The position numbers were made by a program, and so were the translations under genes. Below, piece after piece: positions 45,101-62,459 of a stretch of DNA of 64,000 nucleotides (positions are counted from its first letter, which is position 1; every line of letters begins with the position of its first letter). This DNA is from Atherix ibis (lineage: Eukaryota; Arthropoda; Insecta; Diptera; Athericidae), in contig CATQJD010000001.1 of assembly GCA_958298945.1 (NCBI GenBank), positions 169,001-233,000 of the forward strand. The letters run 5' to 3'. The notes below the pieces were generated by a model, which had not been told where the DNA came from, ran no database searches, and saw only the letters and a list, made by a program, of their open reading frames with translations.

Positions 45101-48100
45101 TAGCAAAAGCAATAGCAAAAGCAATAGCAAAAGCAATAGCAAAAGCAATAGCAAAAGCAATAGCAAAAGCAATAGCAAAAGCAATAGCAAAAGCAATAGC
45201 AAAAGCAATAGCAAAAGCAATAGCAAAAGCAATAGCAAAAGCAATAGCAAAAGCAATAGCAAAAGCAATAGCAAAAGCAATAGCAAAAGCAATAGCAAAA
45301 GCAATAGCAAAAGCAATAGCAAAAGCAATAGCAAAAGCAATAGCAAAAGCAATAGCAAAAGCAATAGCAAAAGCAATAGCAAAAGCAATAGCAAAAGCAA
45401 TAGCAAAAGCAATAGCAAAAGCAATAGCAAAAGCAATAGCAAAAGCAATAGCAAAAGCAATAGCAAAAGCAATAGCAAAAGCAATAGCAAAAGCAATAGC
45501 AAAAGCAATAGCAAAAGCAATAGCAAAAGCAATAGCAAAAGCAATAGCAAAAGCAATAGCAAAAGCAATAGCAAAAGCAATAGCAAAAGCAATAGCAAAA
45601 GCAATAGCAAAAGCAATAGCAAAAGCAATAGCAAAAGCAATAGCAAAAGCAATAGCAAAAGCAATAGCAAAAGCAATAGCAAAAGCAATAGCAAAAGCAA
45701 TAGCAAAAGCAATAGCAAAAGCAATAGCAAAAGCAATAGCAAAAGCAATAGCAAAAGCAATAGCAAAAGCAATAGCAAAAGCAATAGCAAAAGCAATAGC
45801 AAAAGCAATAGCAAAAGCAATAGCAAAAGCAATAGCAAAAGCAATAGCAAAAGCAATAGCAAAAGCAATAGCAAAAGCAATAGCAAAAGCAATAGCAAAA
45901 GCAATAGCAAAAGCAATAGCAAAAGCAATAGCAAAAGCAATAGCAAAAGCAATAGCAAAAGCAATAGCAAAAGCAATAGCAAAAGCAATAGCAAAAGCAA
46001 TAGCAAAAGCAATAGCAAAAGCAATAGCAAAAGCAATAGCAAAAGCAATAGCAAAAGCAATAGCAAAAGCAATAGCAAAAGCAATAGCAAAAGCAATAGC
46101 AAAAGCAATAGCAAAAGCAATAGCAAAAGCAATAGCAAAAGCAATAGCAAAAGCAATAGCAAAAGCAATAGCAAAAGCAATAGCAAAAGCAATAGCAAAA
46201 GCAATAGCAAAAGCAATAGCAAAAGCAATAGCAAAAGCAATAGCAAAAGCAATAGCAAAAGCAATAGCAAAAGCAATAGCAAAAGCAATAGCAAAAGCAA
46301 TAGCAAAAGCAATAGCAAAAGCAATAGCAAAAGCAATAGCAAAAGCAATAGCAAAAGCAATAGCAAAAGCAATAGCAAAAGCAATAGCAAAAGCAATAGC
46401 AAAAGCAATAGCAAAAAGCAATAGCAAAAGCAATAGCAAAAGCAATAGCAAAAGCAATAGCAAAAGCAATAGCAAAAGCAATAGCAAAAGCAATAGCAAA
46501 AGCAATAGCAAAAGCAATAGCAAAAGCAATAGCAAAAGCAATAGCAAAAGCAATAGCAAAAGCAATAGCAAAAGCAATAGCAAAAGCAATAGCAAAAGCA
46601 ATAGCAAAAGCAATAGCAAAAGCAATAGCAAAAGCAATAGCAAAAGCAATAGCAAAAGCAATAGCAAAAGCAATAGCAAAAGCAATAGCAAAAGCAATAG
46701 CAAAAGCAATAGCAAAAGCAATAGCAAAAGCAATAGCAAAAGCAATAGCAAAAGCAATAGCAAAAGCAATAGCAAAAGCAATAGCAAAAGCAATAGCAAA
46801 AGCAATAGCAAAAGCAATAGCAAAAGCAATAGCAAAAGCAATAGCAAAAGCAATAGCAAAAGCAATAGCAAAAGCAATAGCAAAAGCAATAGCAAAAAGC
46901 AATAGCAAAAGCAATAGCAAAAGCAATAGCAAAAGCAATAGCAAAAGCAATAGCAAAAGCAATAGCACAAAAGCAATAGCAAAAGCAATAGCAAAAGCAA
47001 TAGCAAAAGCAATAGCAAAAGCAATAGCAAAAGCAATAGCAAAAGCAATAGCAAAAGCAATAGCAAAAGCAATAGCAAAAGCAATAGCAAAAGCAATAGC
47101 AAAAGCAATAGCAAAAGCAATAGCAAAAGCAATAGCAAAAGCAATAGCAAAAGCAATAGCAAAAGCAATAGCAAAAGCAATAGCAAAAGCAATAGCAAAG
47201 CAATAGCAAAAGCAATAGCAAAAGCAATAGCAAAAGCAATAGCAAAAGCAATAGCAAAAGCAATAGCAAAAGCAATAGCAAAAGCAATAGCAAAAGCAAT
47301 AGCAAAAGCAATAGCAAAAGCAATAGCAAAAGCAATAGCAAAAGCAATAGCAAAAGCAATAGCAAAAGCAATAGCAAAAGCAATAGCAAAAGCAATAGCA
47401 AAAGCAATAGCAAAAGCAATAGCAAAAGCAATAGCAAAAGCAATAGCAAAAGCAATAGCAAAAGCAATAGCAAAAGCAATAGCAAAAGCAATAGCAAAAG
47501 CAATAGCAAAAGCAATAGCAAAAGCAATAGCAAAAGCAATAGCAAAAGCAATAGCAAAAGCAATAGCAAAAGCAATAGCAAAAGCAATAGCAAAAGCAAT
47601 AGCAAAAGCAATAGCAAAAGCAATAGCAAAAGCAATAGCAAAAGCAATAGCAAAAGCAATAGCAAAAGCAATAGCAAAAGCAATAGCAAAAGCAATAGCA
47701 AAAGCAATAGCAAAAGCAATAGCAAAAGCAATAGCAAAAGCAATAGCAAAAGCAATAGCAAAAGCAATAGCAAAAGCAATAGCAAAAGCAATAGCAAAAG
47801 CAATAGCAAAAGCAATAGCAAAAGCAATAGCAAAAGCAATAGCAAAAGCAATAGCAAAAGCAATAGCAAAAGCAATAGCAAAAGCAATAGCAAAAGCAAT
47901 AGCAAAAGCAATAGCAAAAGCAATAGCAAAAGCAATAGCAAAAGCAATAGCAAAAGCAATAGCAAAAGCAATAGCAAAAGCAATAGCAAAAGCAATAGCA
48001 AAAGCAATAGCAAAAGCAATAGCAAAAGCAATAGCAAAAGCAATAGCAAAAGCAATAGCAAAAGCAATAGCAAAAGCAATAGCAAAAGCAATAGCAAAAG

Positions 48101-49055
48101 CAATAGCAAAAGCAATAGCAAAAGCAATAGCAAAAGCAATAGCAAAAGCAATAGCAAAAGCAATAGCAAAAGCAATAGCAAAAGCAATAGCAAAAGCAAT
48201 AGCAAAAGCAATAGCAAAAGCAATAGCAAAAGCAATAGCAAAAGCAATAGCAAAAGCAATAGCAAAAGCAATAGCAAAAGCAATAGCAAAAGCAATAGCA
48301 AAAGCAATAGCAAAAGCAATAGCAAAAGCAATAGCAAAAGCAATAGCAAAAGCAATAGCAAAAGCAATAGCAAAAGCAATAGCAAAAGCAATAGCAAAAG
48401 CAATAGCAAAAGCAATAGCAAAAGCAATAGCAAAAGCAATAGCAAAAGCAATAGCAAAAGCAATAGCAAAAGCAATAGCAAAAGCAATAGCAAAAGCAAT
48501 AGCAAAAGCAATAGCAAAAGCAATAGCAAAAGCAATAGCAAAAGCAATAGCAAAAGCAATAGCAAAAGCAATAGCAAAAGCAATAGCAAAAGCAATAGCA
48601 AAAGCAATAGCAAAAGCAATAGCAAAAGCAATAGCAAAAGCAATAGCAAAAGCAATAGCAAAAGCAATAGCAAAAGCAATAGCAAAAGCAATAGCAAAAG
48701 CAATAGCAAAAGCAATAGCAAAAGCAATAGCAAAAGCAATAGCAAAAGCAATAGCAAAAGCAATAGCAAAAGCAATAGCAAAAGCAATAGCAAAAGCAAT
48801 AGCAAAAGCAATAGCAAAAGCAATAGCAAAAGCAATAGCAAAAGCAATAGCAAAAGCAATAGCAAAAGCAATAGCAAAAGCAATAGCAAAAGCAATAGCA
48901 AAAGCAATAGCAAAAGCAATAGCAAAAGCAATAGCAAAAGCAATAGCAAAAGCAATAGCAAAAGCAATAGCAAAAGCAATAGCAAAAGCAATAGCAAAAG
49001 CAATAGCAAAAGCAATAGCAAAAGCAATAGCAAAAGCAATAGCAAAAGCAATAGC
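39151..49055 (+). repeat. (AGCAATAGCAAA)n 12-mer mega-array
   Basis: About 9.9 kb of a 12-bp unit that is itself a dimer of two hexamers, AGCAAT and AGCAAA. The left 200 bp have variants (a tcaatagc near 39163, an agagc near 39258, four tandem caatag near 39340). 39361-46410 is uniform by eye. Single-base indels occur near 46413, 46893 and 47199 and a 2-bp insertion near 46967. It ends at the assembly gap, so its true length is unknown. Open frames across it are artefacts of the repeat. Confidence 0.97.
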
Positions 49056-49255
49056 NNNNNNNNNNNNNNNNNNNNNNNNNNNNNNNNNNNNNNNNNNNNN
49101 NNNNNNNNNNNNNNNNNNNNNNNNNNNNNNNNNNNNNNNNNNNNNNNNNNNNNNNNNNNNNNNNNNNNNNNNNNNNNNNNNNNNNNNNNNNNNNNNNNNN
49201 NNNNNNNNNNNNNNNNNNNNNNNNNNNNNNNNNNNNNNNNNNNNNNNNNNNNNNN
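49056..49255. other. Assembly gap, 200 N
   Basis: Exactly 200 N between two different tandem repeats. A round number suggests a scaffolding placeholder rather than a measured length, so adjacency of the two flanks is not proven at the base level. Confidence 0.95.
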
Positions 49256-54616
<5,361 letters not shown>

Positions 54617-57170
54617 ATGTCGTCCTGTACTGCAAATTCCCTTATAATCCCCCTTTGGAATGCTAATGGACTGAGTTCCATACGACTAGAACTTGACTTA
54701 TTACTACATGACAAACGAATAGACGTAGTACTCATTACAGAAACACACTTTACGTCCAGGTCCAACTTCTACGTACGCGACTACACAACGTTCAGGACCG
54801 ACCACCCTGACAATACTGCCCACGGTGGCACTGCTATCCTCATTAGAAATTCTTTCTCCTTTTCTTTTCATTCCTATATTGTAGAAAATTTTCTTCAATC
54901 CACCGCAATATCAATTGACTGCTCCCCTGTCCCCTTAACTATTGCCGCAACCTATTGCCCTCCTAATAAACCTATAAACTCCCTTGAATTTAGGTTATTT
55001 TTCCAAGCTCTTGGGAATTCATTCATTGCTGGTGGTGACTTTAACGCCAAGCACCCACAATGGGGCTGTCGAGTCTCCAATCCCCGTGCGATTATTCTTA
55101 ACCAAGTGCTTTCATCCTCTCCCTACCAAGTCATCTCTCCTCCGACTCCCACTTACTGGCAAACTTCCAGATCTAAGCTTCCTGACATTCTAGATTACTA
55201 TATAACTAGTCCCGTGAATTCCTCCAACATTAATGTTAATTCACTCCTAGATCTTAACTCCGATCATAGCCCTGTTCTACTTGTCCTCGATTCCCAATCC
55301 ACTCCAAAAGTCAATGCGCCGAGACTTATTAATTGATTGGGAATTATTCAAACAATATATTGACGAGCATTTAGACTTACGACAAAGCTTAAAAACAGAA
55401 CAAGAACTAGATGACGCGGTACACAAGTTAACATGTTTATTACAAAACGCTACAGCCTTTTCTCAAAAAAGTAAAAACTCGAAACCTACACAAAACCTGA
55501 CAGTTCAACCATTAACAATTAGGCGTCTTATTGCAGAAAAAGAGCTCATTGGCAACATACAAGAATGCCCAGCGACAAAACCAAACTGAACAAGCTGCAA
55601 AAAGAACTACATGACGAAATCACTAAATACAATACAGAACGTTTTAGAAACTACACTTCAACCCTAACGAAAAACAGAACTTTGTGGACTGCTACAAGAC
55701 AAATACTATCTTATAGAAAAACAAAGCACCCTTTACGAAAAACTGACGGAACCTGGGCCAAAACGGACAAACATAAAGCAAACGCTATTGCTGAACACCT
55801 TGTACAAACATTTACTCCACATGAGGACATATTAGACAGGACTCATTGCACTACAATCGAGACGGAACTATCCATTCCTTTACCCATGAGTCTTCCCCCT
55901 AAGGCAATCACTCCTTCCGAAGTTGCCAATTTAATCAAGCTCCTTCCCAAAAATAAAGCTCCTGGCTATGATCTGATTACATCCAATATACTCCAACAAC
56001 TCCTTAAAAGAGCAGTAGCTTTCCTTGCCACAATATATAACTCCATCCTTAGAACAACACATTTCCCAATCCTCTGGAAATTTGCCATCATTAAAATGAT
56101 CCCTAAGCGTAATAAACCAATAAACCGCCCCACTTCCTACAGGCCAATAAGTCTCCATCCACTACTCTCAAAAATCTTTGAAAAAATCCTCCTTCGCCGC
56201 TTACATCCTCTACACGAATCTTCAAATTTAATTCCTAATCACCAATTTGGTTTCCGCGCCGAACACTCCACTACCCAGCAGTGTCATCGACTTATCGATT
56301 TCATTGCATCCTCTTTAGAAAGAAAAGAGTACTGTCCCGGTGTGTTTCTTGATATAAGTCAAGCTTTTGATAGAGTTTGGCACCCGGGTCTACTCTGGAA
56401 ACTCAAGAGGTTCCTTTCTTCCACCTATTTCCTAGTCCTAAGATCATTCCTTTCCAACCGACACTTCCAAGTAAATGAATCCAACGAACTGTCCAATATC
56501 TCTCCGATATTGGCTGGGGTTCCTCAGGGTAGCATACTTGGACCCATCCTCTACAACATTTACACATCCGATATCCCAATTTGCCCTTATATCTTCTTTG
56601 CTACATACGCCGTTGATACGGCGTGCCTTGCATCTAGCGAAAATCCCCAACATGCTTTCGAAACTCTCCAAATCCAAATCCAAACCCTCCAGAACTGGTT
56701 TACTAGATGGAGAATAAAAGTCAATGAACGTAAATCTACCCAGGTAACTTTCACTCTCCGTCGTGAGTCATGCCCTCCCATATACCTTAATGGCAGTGCC
56801 ATACCTCAACACACCGAAGCTCGGTACCTAGGACTGTACTAAGACAAACGCTTGACATGGAACCCACATACAAGACTTAAAAGACAAGGACTAAAAAGAC
56901 GTTACCTAAAACTACTTCGACTTCTAGACAAACGTTCCAAACTTACTATAGACAGCAAAGTACTGATATACAATACCTTACTGAAACCCATATGCACATA
57001 CGGACTAGAACTCTGGGGATCTACTAAGCCTTCTAATTCCCGCCGAATCCAATCCCTTTAATCAAAAATACTCCGTACAATTGTCGATGTCCCCTTTTAT
57101 GTTCGCAATACTGTTATTCATCGTGATCTTAAAGTCCCATTTGTTTTTGACGTAACTTTTTTATAAAAAG
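54617..57170 (+). pseudogene. Jockey-like ORF2: endonuclease and reverse transcriptase, inactivated
   Basis: ORF2 of a Jockey-clade-like element. It starts at an ATG abutting the ORF1 stop (TAA-ATG). Endonuclease (54617-55320): LWNANGLSSIRLELDLLL, ITETHFTSRSNF, GGDFNAKHPQWGC and SDHSPVLLVL. RT (about 55900-56842): KNKAPGYDLITSN, SYRPISLHPLLSKIFEKIL, FGFRAEHSTTQQC, VFLDISQAFDRVWHPG and GVPQGSILGPILYN. The catalytic box reads TYAVDTACL: the first Asp of the YADD box is Val (56612). A frame change near 55310 is reversed near 55575. In-frame stops lie at 56840 and 57059, with C-terminal homology continuing beyond both. It is dead in more than one way. Confidence 0.88.
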
Positions 57171-57590
57171 TTCCGTTCCCGTGTCCTCAATCATAATAAT
57201 CCTCTTGTTCAAGAACTATCCTCCACTTCCTTCCCTAGAAATACCCATCGAAGACTTAAGCGTCACTGGTCGCGTGATTTACTAAAATACTGAGGCTTAA
57301 CAGAAACACACGCTAGCAGGAGGAACTTCATTGGATGTTTACTCCCCACAACCTTTCAAGCTAATTTATACTATTGCTCAAATTTGCTTATTACTAAGAA
57401 TTTGTACTTTGGACCACTTATCCAAAAATTTTATTTTAAAAACTGTTCATAATCAATTAATTCAAATTTTAAACTTAAAAAAAATAATGTTATTGAGAGA
57501 TTGGGTGGTGAAGTTAAAAAAAATTGCTTACTGCTGACATGAAGTCCTAGGGATTAATCTAGTATGATAAGTCGCGAACAGTCTCAATAT
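57171..57590 (+). mobile_element. Decayed C-terminus and 3' UTR of the Jockey-like element
   Basis: Contains the block gagattgggtggtgaagtta, an agtcctag block and the end agtatgataa, shared with 7070-7160. No poly-A tail is clear. Confidence 0.55.
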
Positions 57591-58029
57591 GTATAAAGTG
57601 CCATTATACGTATATGTGTATGACACCGACTTACTTTTCATGTTTAGCTCTTGCAATTATGAGAGGTGATGATTACTCAAGATCGGCTAAGGGAGTGAAA
57701 TAAAACTAGTTTAATTCATGTTTAAATATAATTTATTAAAGCAAATATACTTATATGTTTCTCTTAAATGTTATAAGAAAATGTGCTAAAACTAATAGAG
57801 GTACAAAATATGTCTTTTTCTATTTGTTTAATTCTATTGCGAAAAAATTAAACAAAAATTTAAATAAAAATAAAATTTAACATTAAAATTACCAAAAGTG
57901 GAAAAATTCACCTACACCATTCAAGTAATTAGCGTAATAAGAAAATATTTGTTATATTTTCTTTAGGTAATTACTTCACATGCATTTAAATTATCAAAAG
58001 AGAAAAACATATTTTATATATATATCTAT
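57591..58029. other. No recognised gene
   Basis: AT-rich sequence without repeats or motifs that I can name. Confidence 0.5.
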
Positions 58030-58035
58030 ATACTA

Positions 58036-58115
58036 GGGGGCTTCGCCTCCTGCTCGCTTCGTTCACCAACCCTTATCCCGCCTACGATCACTTCGTGATC
58101 TCCGGGGGGCCCCTA
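58036..58115. repeat. GC-rich cluster of TTC(G)-loop mini-hairpins
   Basis: Three short palindromes in a row, gggggcttcgcctcc, gctcgcttcgttc and gatcacttcgtgatc, then ggggggcccc. They stand out sharply from the AT-rich surroundings and follow a TA-rich run. They may be the end of an uncharacterised mobile element. Confidence 0.6.
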
Positions 58116-58168
58116 TGTCAAATATTCTACTTTTTTTCCCGCTCCATACAATCTTAACAGCAATTTTT

Positions 58169-58228
58169 GCTTTTTGGCCTTTTTTCATCTTTAGTCGCAT
58201 GGCTAAAGATGAAAAAAGGCCAAAAAGC
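58169..58228. repeat. 28-bp near-perfect palindrome with a 4-base loop
   Basis: Arms 58169-58196 and 58201-58228, loop gcat, one mismatch. The core ggccttttttcatctttag is inverted on the other side. Confidence 0.9.
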
Positions 58229-59099
58229 TTCATATTCGCGAGCAGCTTTTCTCTTTTCAGATTTGGTTTCGTTATAATTCTTCATTACATTTTTAATCTC
58301 CCTTTCTCGATTTTTTGCAAAAACACGCTTTCTCGCAGTATTCTTTTTAAGTTTATGTTAAAAAAATAATTTTTTTCCAGTTTTTTTTTCCTCTTTATTT
58401 TCCATTTAAAATTAAAATTATTTTTTCTTATCTAAAATAATACCGGTTTTTATTTTCCTTTTACCATTTTGTTTAAAGAAAACTAGGTTTATTTATACAA
58501 TATTAGTGTCTACAGTGACAGTTTTCTGATTATAGTCTAATCATAAAATTCATTTTTTTTTAAAGTTTATTTATTTTTTGATTTTTTGTGTTAAAATAAA
58601 ATAATATGTTAAAAATAAGATAATATGTTTAGTAAAAATAAAATAGTATATTTCGTTTAAAATGCTTAGTTAAGCATAAAATAATAGATTAAATAAAATT
58701 AAATAATATGCTTAAAAAAAATAGAGTAAGAGGTTAAAATATCATTTGCAAATTTGTTATAAAAGTTTTGGTATCAATTACTTTTTTTTACCAAATTATA
58801 ATTTTAGTTTATTCTACTACATCACCGCAGCAATTGCTGTCATCTTCTTCATTTTCTTCAGTAACAATAGCGGCACAAGCAGTGCTTGCAAAAGCGATAC
58901 GTTAAGCTTGGCATGCATTATTACCCATGGTCCAACCTCGGTCTTGCTCAAATATGTTGGTCCTTCGAGCCGGATGTGCTAAAACCAATTTAAAATGGAA
59001 ATTTTAACCAAAAAAAATTATTTTTTAATAATACCTATGAATGTACATCTAAATACAATAATATCTGGATAATTCTCCCATGTTTGTTTGCATAAGCAA
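58229..59099. other. AT-rich stretch, no recognised gene
   Basis: Low-complexity AAATAAT-type repeats at 58590-58740. 58800-58985 has balanced composition; its minus strand has a short acidic frame (EENEEDDSNCCGDVVE), too short and contextless to call. Confidence 0.4.
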
Positions 59100-59400
59100 A
59101 AGTAAAAATACAAATTTACTAATAATTACTAGTTGATGCTAGCGCATTAAATTTATAATAATAACCGTCAACATATATGTTGACGATTATGAATAACCTA
59201 TTACTACGCATACACTTGAAATAGAAGTACAATACCTTCAAGGAGATATTCCTTCTATCTTAAAGTTTCTGATTTCAAGTGAGACGATTACAGAGTTCTG
59301 AATTATAATTGCTGCAAAATAATAAATTTCCATATATTGTAGAATATAGATAAGTGTGATCCGGGATAATTTATATTCGCACAATTTAAGAAATGTGAAT
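59100..59400 (+). mobile_element. LTR-like sequence of the gypsy relic
   Basis: Shares the start agttgatgc, the palindrome cgtcaacatatatgttgacg, caagtgagacgattac and tttccatat with the solo LTR at 15050-15595, here on the plus strand. It is shorter and diverged after about 59400. It precedes gag sequence, as a 5' LTR should. Confidence 0.55.
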
Positions 59401-59699
59401 TCCTAAGATAACATTTGCCATAGTTTAAAGATAATATTTAGCTGGACACCAGGTACTTCAGACGAGGCAGAAAATCGAAGACGACATCACGAGTGCGATG
59501 GCCTATTTCACTAAGTCAGACTCGTCCACAGTTACTCTTACATTTATTATTAATTTAATATCAATATAATACCGAATATTGATATAATAATTTGTCTAAA
59601 ATTAATATAAATATAATGGAAAAAAAAGTTATTCAATTAAAAGACCTCAATCTAAAATAAAATAATTTAAAAAAATACTATGAAATAATAATCTTAATA

Positions 59700-60230
59700 A
59701 AATACAATGACAAAGTTCCAATTCTCATTTATACCACCAAAACTGATGAAAATGGCAACCTTAGAATTTTCAGGGGACAATAATGATGCTCACTCAGCAA
59801 AATGTTCATGATTCCTTAAAAACCGAAGATCGGAAAAAAATGCCCAAACCCGCAATAATGCACCTAATTTACAATCCAAATTAGCAGCAAAAAAAAAAGG
59901 CAATTTCCACATAGAATATTTTGCAAATAGAATTGGAACTATAATTTCCCAATTAAACAAAGTATACCTAATGAACTTAGGAGAGGCTGCGACAGAATAC
60001 ATCATGAAGATAAATGATAATTTGGCATTAAATACCGTTAAGAAAGGAATAAATTTGGAGTTCCAGCGAATCATCAATGCTGCAAGATACCAAACATTTC
60101 AAGAGGCCATAACCCTAACAATTGAGGCTTGTAATACTCATGAGAACGGGAGAACATTCATAAATCAGGATTCATTTAGAAACATTAATAACTTTGGGTA
60201 CATTAATAATAATACTACAAACAGATAAAT
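59700..60230 (+). pseudogene. Gypsy-like gag relic
   Basis: The frame around 59971-60228 gives LNLGEAATEYIMKIND, KGINLEFQRIINAARYQTF and AITLTIEACNTHENGR, resembling the C-terminal part of gypsy-type gag. Upstream, 59750-59970 carries more gag-like sequence in other frames. Its 59837-59945 part is repeated at the window end. 60230-60480 is Asn-codon-rich low complexity. Frame changes are frequent, so no intact gag exists. Confidence 0.6.
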
Positions 60231-60905
60231 TAATCATAATAATAGAAGCAATGCTAGTTATAACAATTGTAATAATAATAATCATAATAACTCATAAGAA
60301 TAATATAAGAAACAGGATGTATAACTTTTATAATAATCAACAAAAAAAGTAACAATAATCAATTAAACAAATAACAATAATAGAATAAAGCTCCGAAGAA
60401 AATCTAAACATATTCTTAGAAATTTAAGCAAATATAATATTAACCATAATTATATAATTACTATATTACCCTTAAATATAATAATAATAATGTTAAATTT
60501 TTAAAAGATGCAGGTGCATATGTATCTATTTACACTGAAACAAAATACATACAATAACGGGCATAACCAAACAAAATTTATATATAAAAGGCTTAGCGTT
60601 CCTAACAATAAAATATGAAGATAAAATATTGAAACATGCGTTCCATGTAGTCAATCATAACCTGCCAATAATTACAAATAGCATAATAGGTAGAAATTGC
60701 TTAGTAAAATATTCGCCAAAGATTGGTGACGAAACAATAAATATACCAATAGGGGGCAACCATGAAAATGTACACAAGCGTGAAATAAATACTTCTGACA
60801 TGGGTAATTTAAAATATCTTAATAGTATGGATGTACTAATATAGCTAACTTTGGGAGATTCTAATACAAAAATTGGCAGAAGGAAATTATGTTTGAAAAA
60901 CCAAT

Positions 60906-61078
60906 ATGAGTTTCATCTGGAAGGCGACTTACAATCAACGAATGCTTTATATACCCAACATATAACGTATACCGTACACATTAAGAACTATAGATTGCCT
61001 CATTCCCCGATAGAGTAAATCAATAGTCAGGTGGAAAAGCATTCGTTGATTGTTATTCGCCTTCCAGATGAAACTCAT
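60906..61078. repeat. 43-bp inverted duplication inside gypsy pol
   Basis: Left arm 60906-60948, right arm 61036-61078, two mismatches. Arms begin atgagtttcatctggaaggc on their respective strands. Confidence 0.88.
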
Positions 61079-61426
61079 CTTTTCAAGATGATATAGTCGA
61101 GCCATCACCTCTCTTAGGTTATCCAAAAGGACAGGAAAAAAAATGGAGATTGGTTGTCGAATATAGACAACTCAAAAAAAAAAAAATAGTTAATAATAAA
61201 TTTCCATTAACTCGCCTCGATGATGTCCCAGAGAAACTACGAGGTGCAAAATTACTATCCTTTCTCAACATGACAAGTTGCTTCCACCAAATATCGAACC
61301 CACTAATCGCATTCTCCACCAACAGAGGTCATTACCAATTTAAAAGTTACCCTTTGATCTAAAAATCTCCACAAATAGTTTCCAATGAATGCCAGCAATA
61401 GTATTAGCTGGTTTGGATGAGTCATA

Positions 61427-61490
61427 CCAAAGACTATTATGTCATCAACATATATAAATATGTTGATAACATAATACGAGTAGTCTTTGG
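61427..61490. repeat. Hairpin inside gypsy RT
   Basis: Arms ccaaagact...catcaacatat and its inverse, with a 5-base insertion in the right arm, meeting around a short taaa loop. It overlaps the altered YVDN polymerase box. Confidence 0.8.
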
Positions 61491-62090
61491 TTCAGACTTA
61501 CGTAACCATAACTAGAACCTCAAACTAAACTCCGCAAAATGTAGTATTCTAAAAAAGGAATGGGGTAATTCACAGCAGATGGGATAAAAATGGATCCAAA
61601 CATGAACATAATATTTGCGTGGATATCTAACTGCACAGAGATATTCCATACACTACGTAAACTATTAATAAGCCCACCCTTACTCCAATATTCCGAGTTC
61701 GACAAATAATTTGTTATAACTATAGATACCTTGTGTTATACCCTGGGTGCTATTTTATCACAGGAAAAAATTGGCAAAGACATAACAATAGCATACGCTA
61801 GCAGTACACTGAATAAATATGAGCCAAATAAGCTAATTATAGAAAAAGAGCTGCTGGATAGACATTGAGGTATAAACCATTTTAGGCTATATCTATATAG
61901 CAGACGGCTGCAAATTATAACCAATCATCGCCTACTAGTAAACTTATTTAGCTACAAAATTCCTCATCGAAGCTAAGTGGAACTCATCTAGATTTAATGG
62001 ACAACGACTTCGAGATTATTTATAAACAAGGCAAAAAAGAATACTCATGCTGACACTCTTTCGCGACTAAAAGACATATCGTAATTAAAA

Positions 62091-62459
62091 AAGCTCATTC
62101 CCAAGCATATTAACGTAGTTGGCTATCGAATGAAAGCTAACAAAAAACAAGGAGCTCAAAATAAAATTGATAAAATGCTCAAGAAGGATATTAATAAAAA
62201 TAAAATGGATGAAAATCCTAAGAAGAATAGTAAAAATAATATAGAGAGAAAATACACATGCGAGTGTACCTCCATATCAGACATATGGAACGTAAAACTT
62301 ATCTGATTTGAATATATATAGATTAGCCCACTATTAAGATAAATAATTTAAATAAATGGAACGCTAGGATAAACATTAATAAAAGGAGCACCAAATATTT
62401 TAATTGAGAATAATAAGGATCATATTATAAAATATAATAAGGAGCCGACAGATCAAATG
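62091..62459 (+). pseudogene. Tail of gypsy pol, poorly preserved
   Basis: Lys- and Asn-rich translation without a readable integrase motif. A short frame near 62440 (TDQMEIITLIKKLPEKLK) could belong to the spacer between RNase H and integrase. The mariner begins about here. Confidence 0.3.

Larger units (their letters stand above)
60490..62090 (+). pseudogene. Ty3/gypsy pol relic: protease, RT, RNase H
   Basis: Pieces in order. Protease region: KDAGAYVSIYTE, where the expected catalytic DTG is DAG (60507), then IIGRNCLVKYSPKIG near 60690. RT: NYRLPHSPIE (about 60990), then KWRLVVEYRQLKKKKI and LTRLDDVPEKLRGAKLLSFL (61140-61265). The polymerase box reads YVDNII rather than YVDD (about 61458). 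RNase H: LGAILSQEKIGKD, AYASSTLNKYEPN and LQIITNHRPL (61740-61940), followed by YKQGKK near 62025. Stops, frameshifts and two snap-back inverted duplications break it up. It is an old, inactive copy. Confidence 0.8.

Noticed and set aside
39151..49055. CRISPR array
   Set aside because: The repeat is continuous, with no spacers, and the window is eukaryotic.
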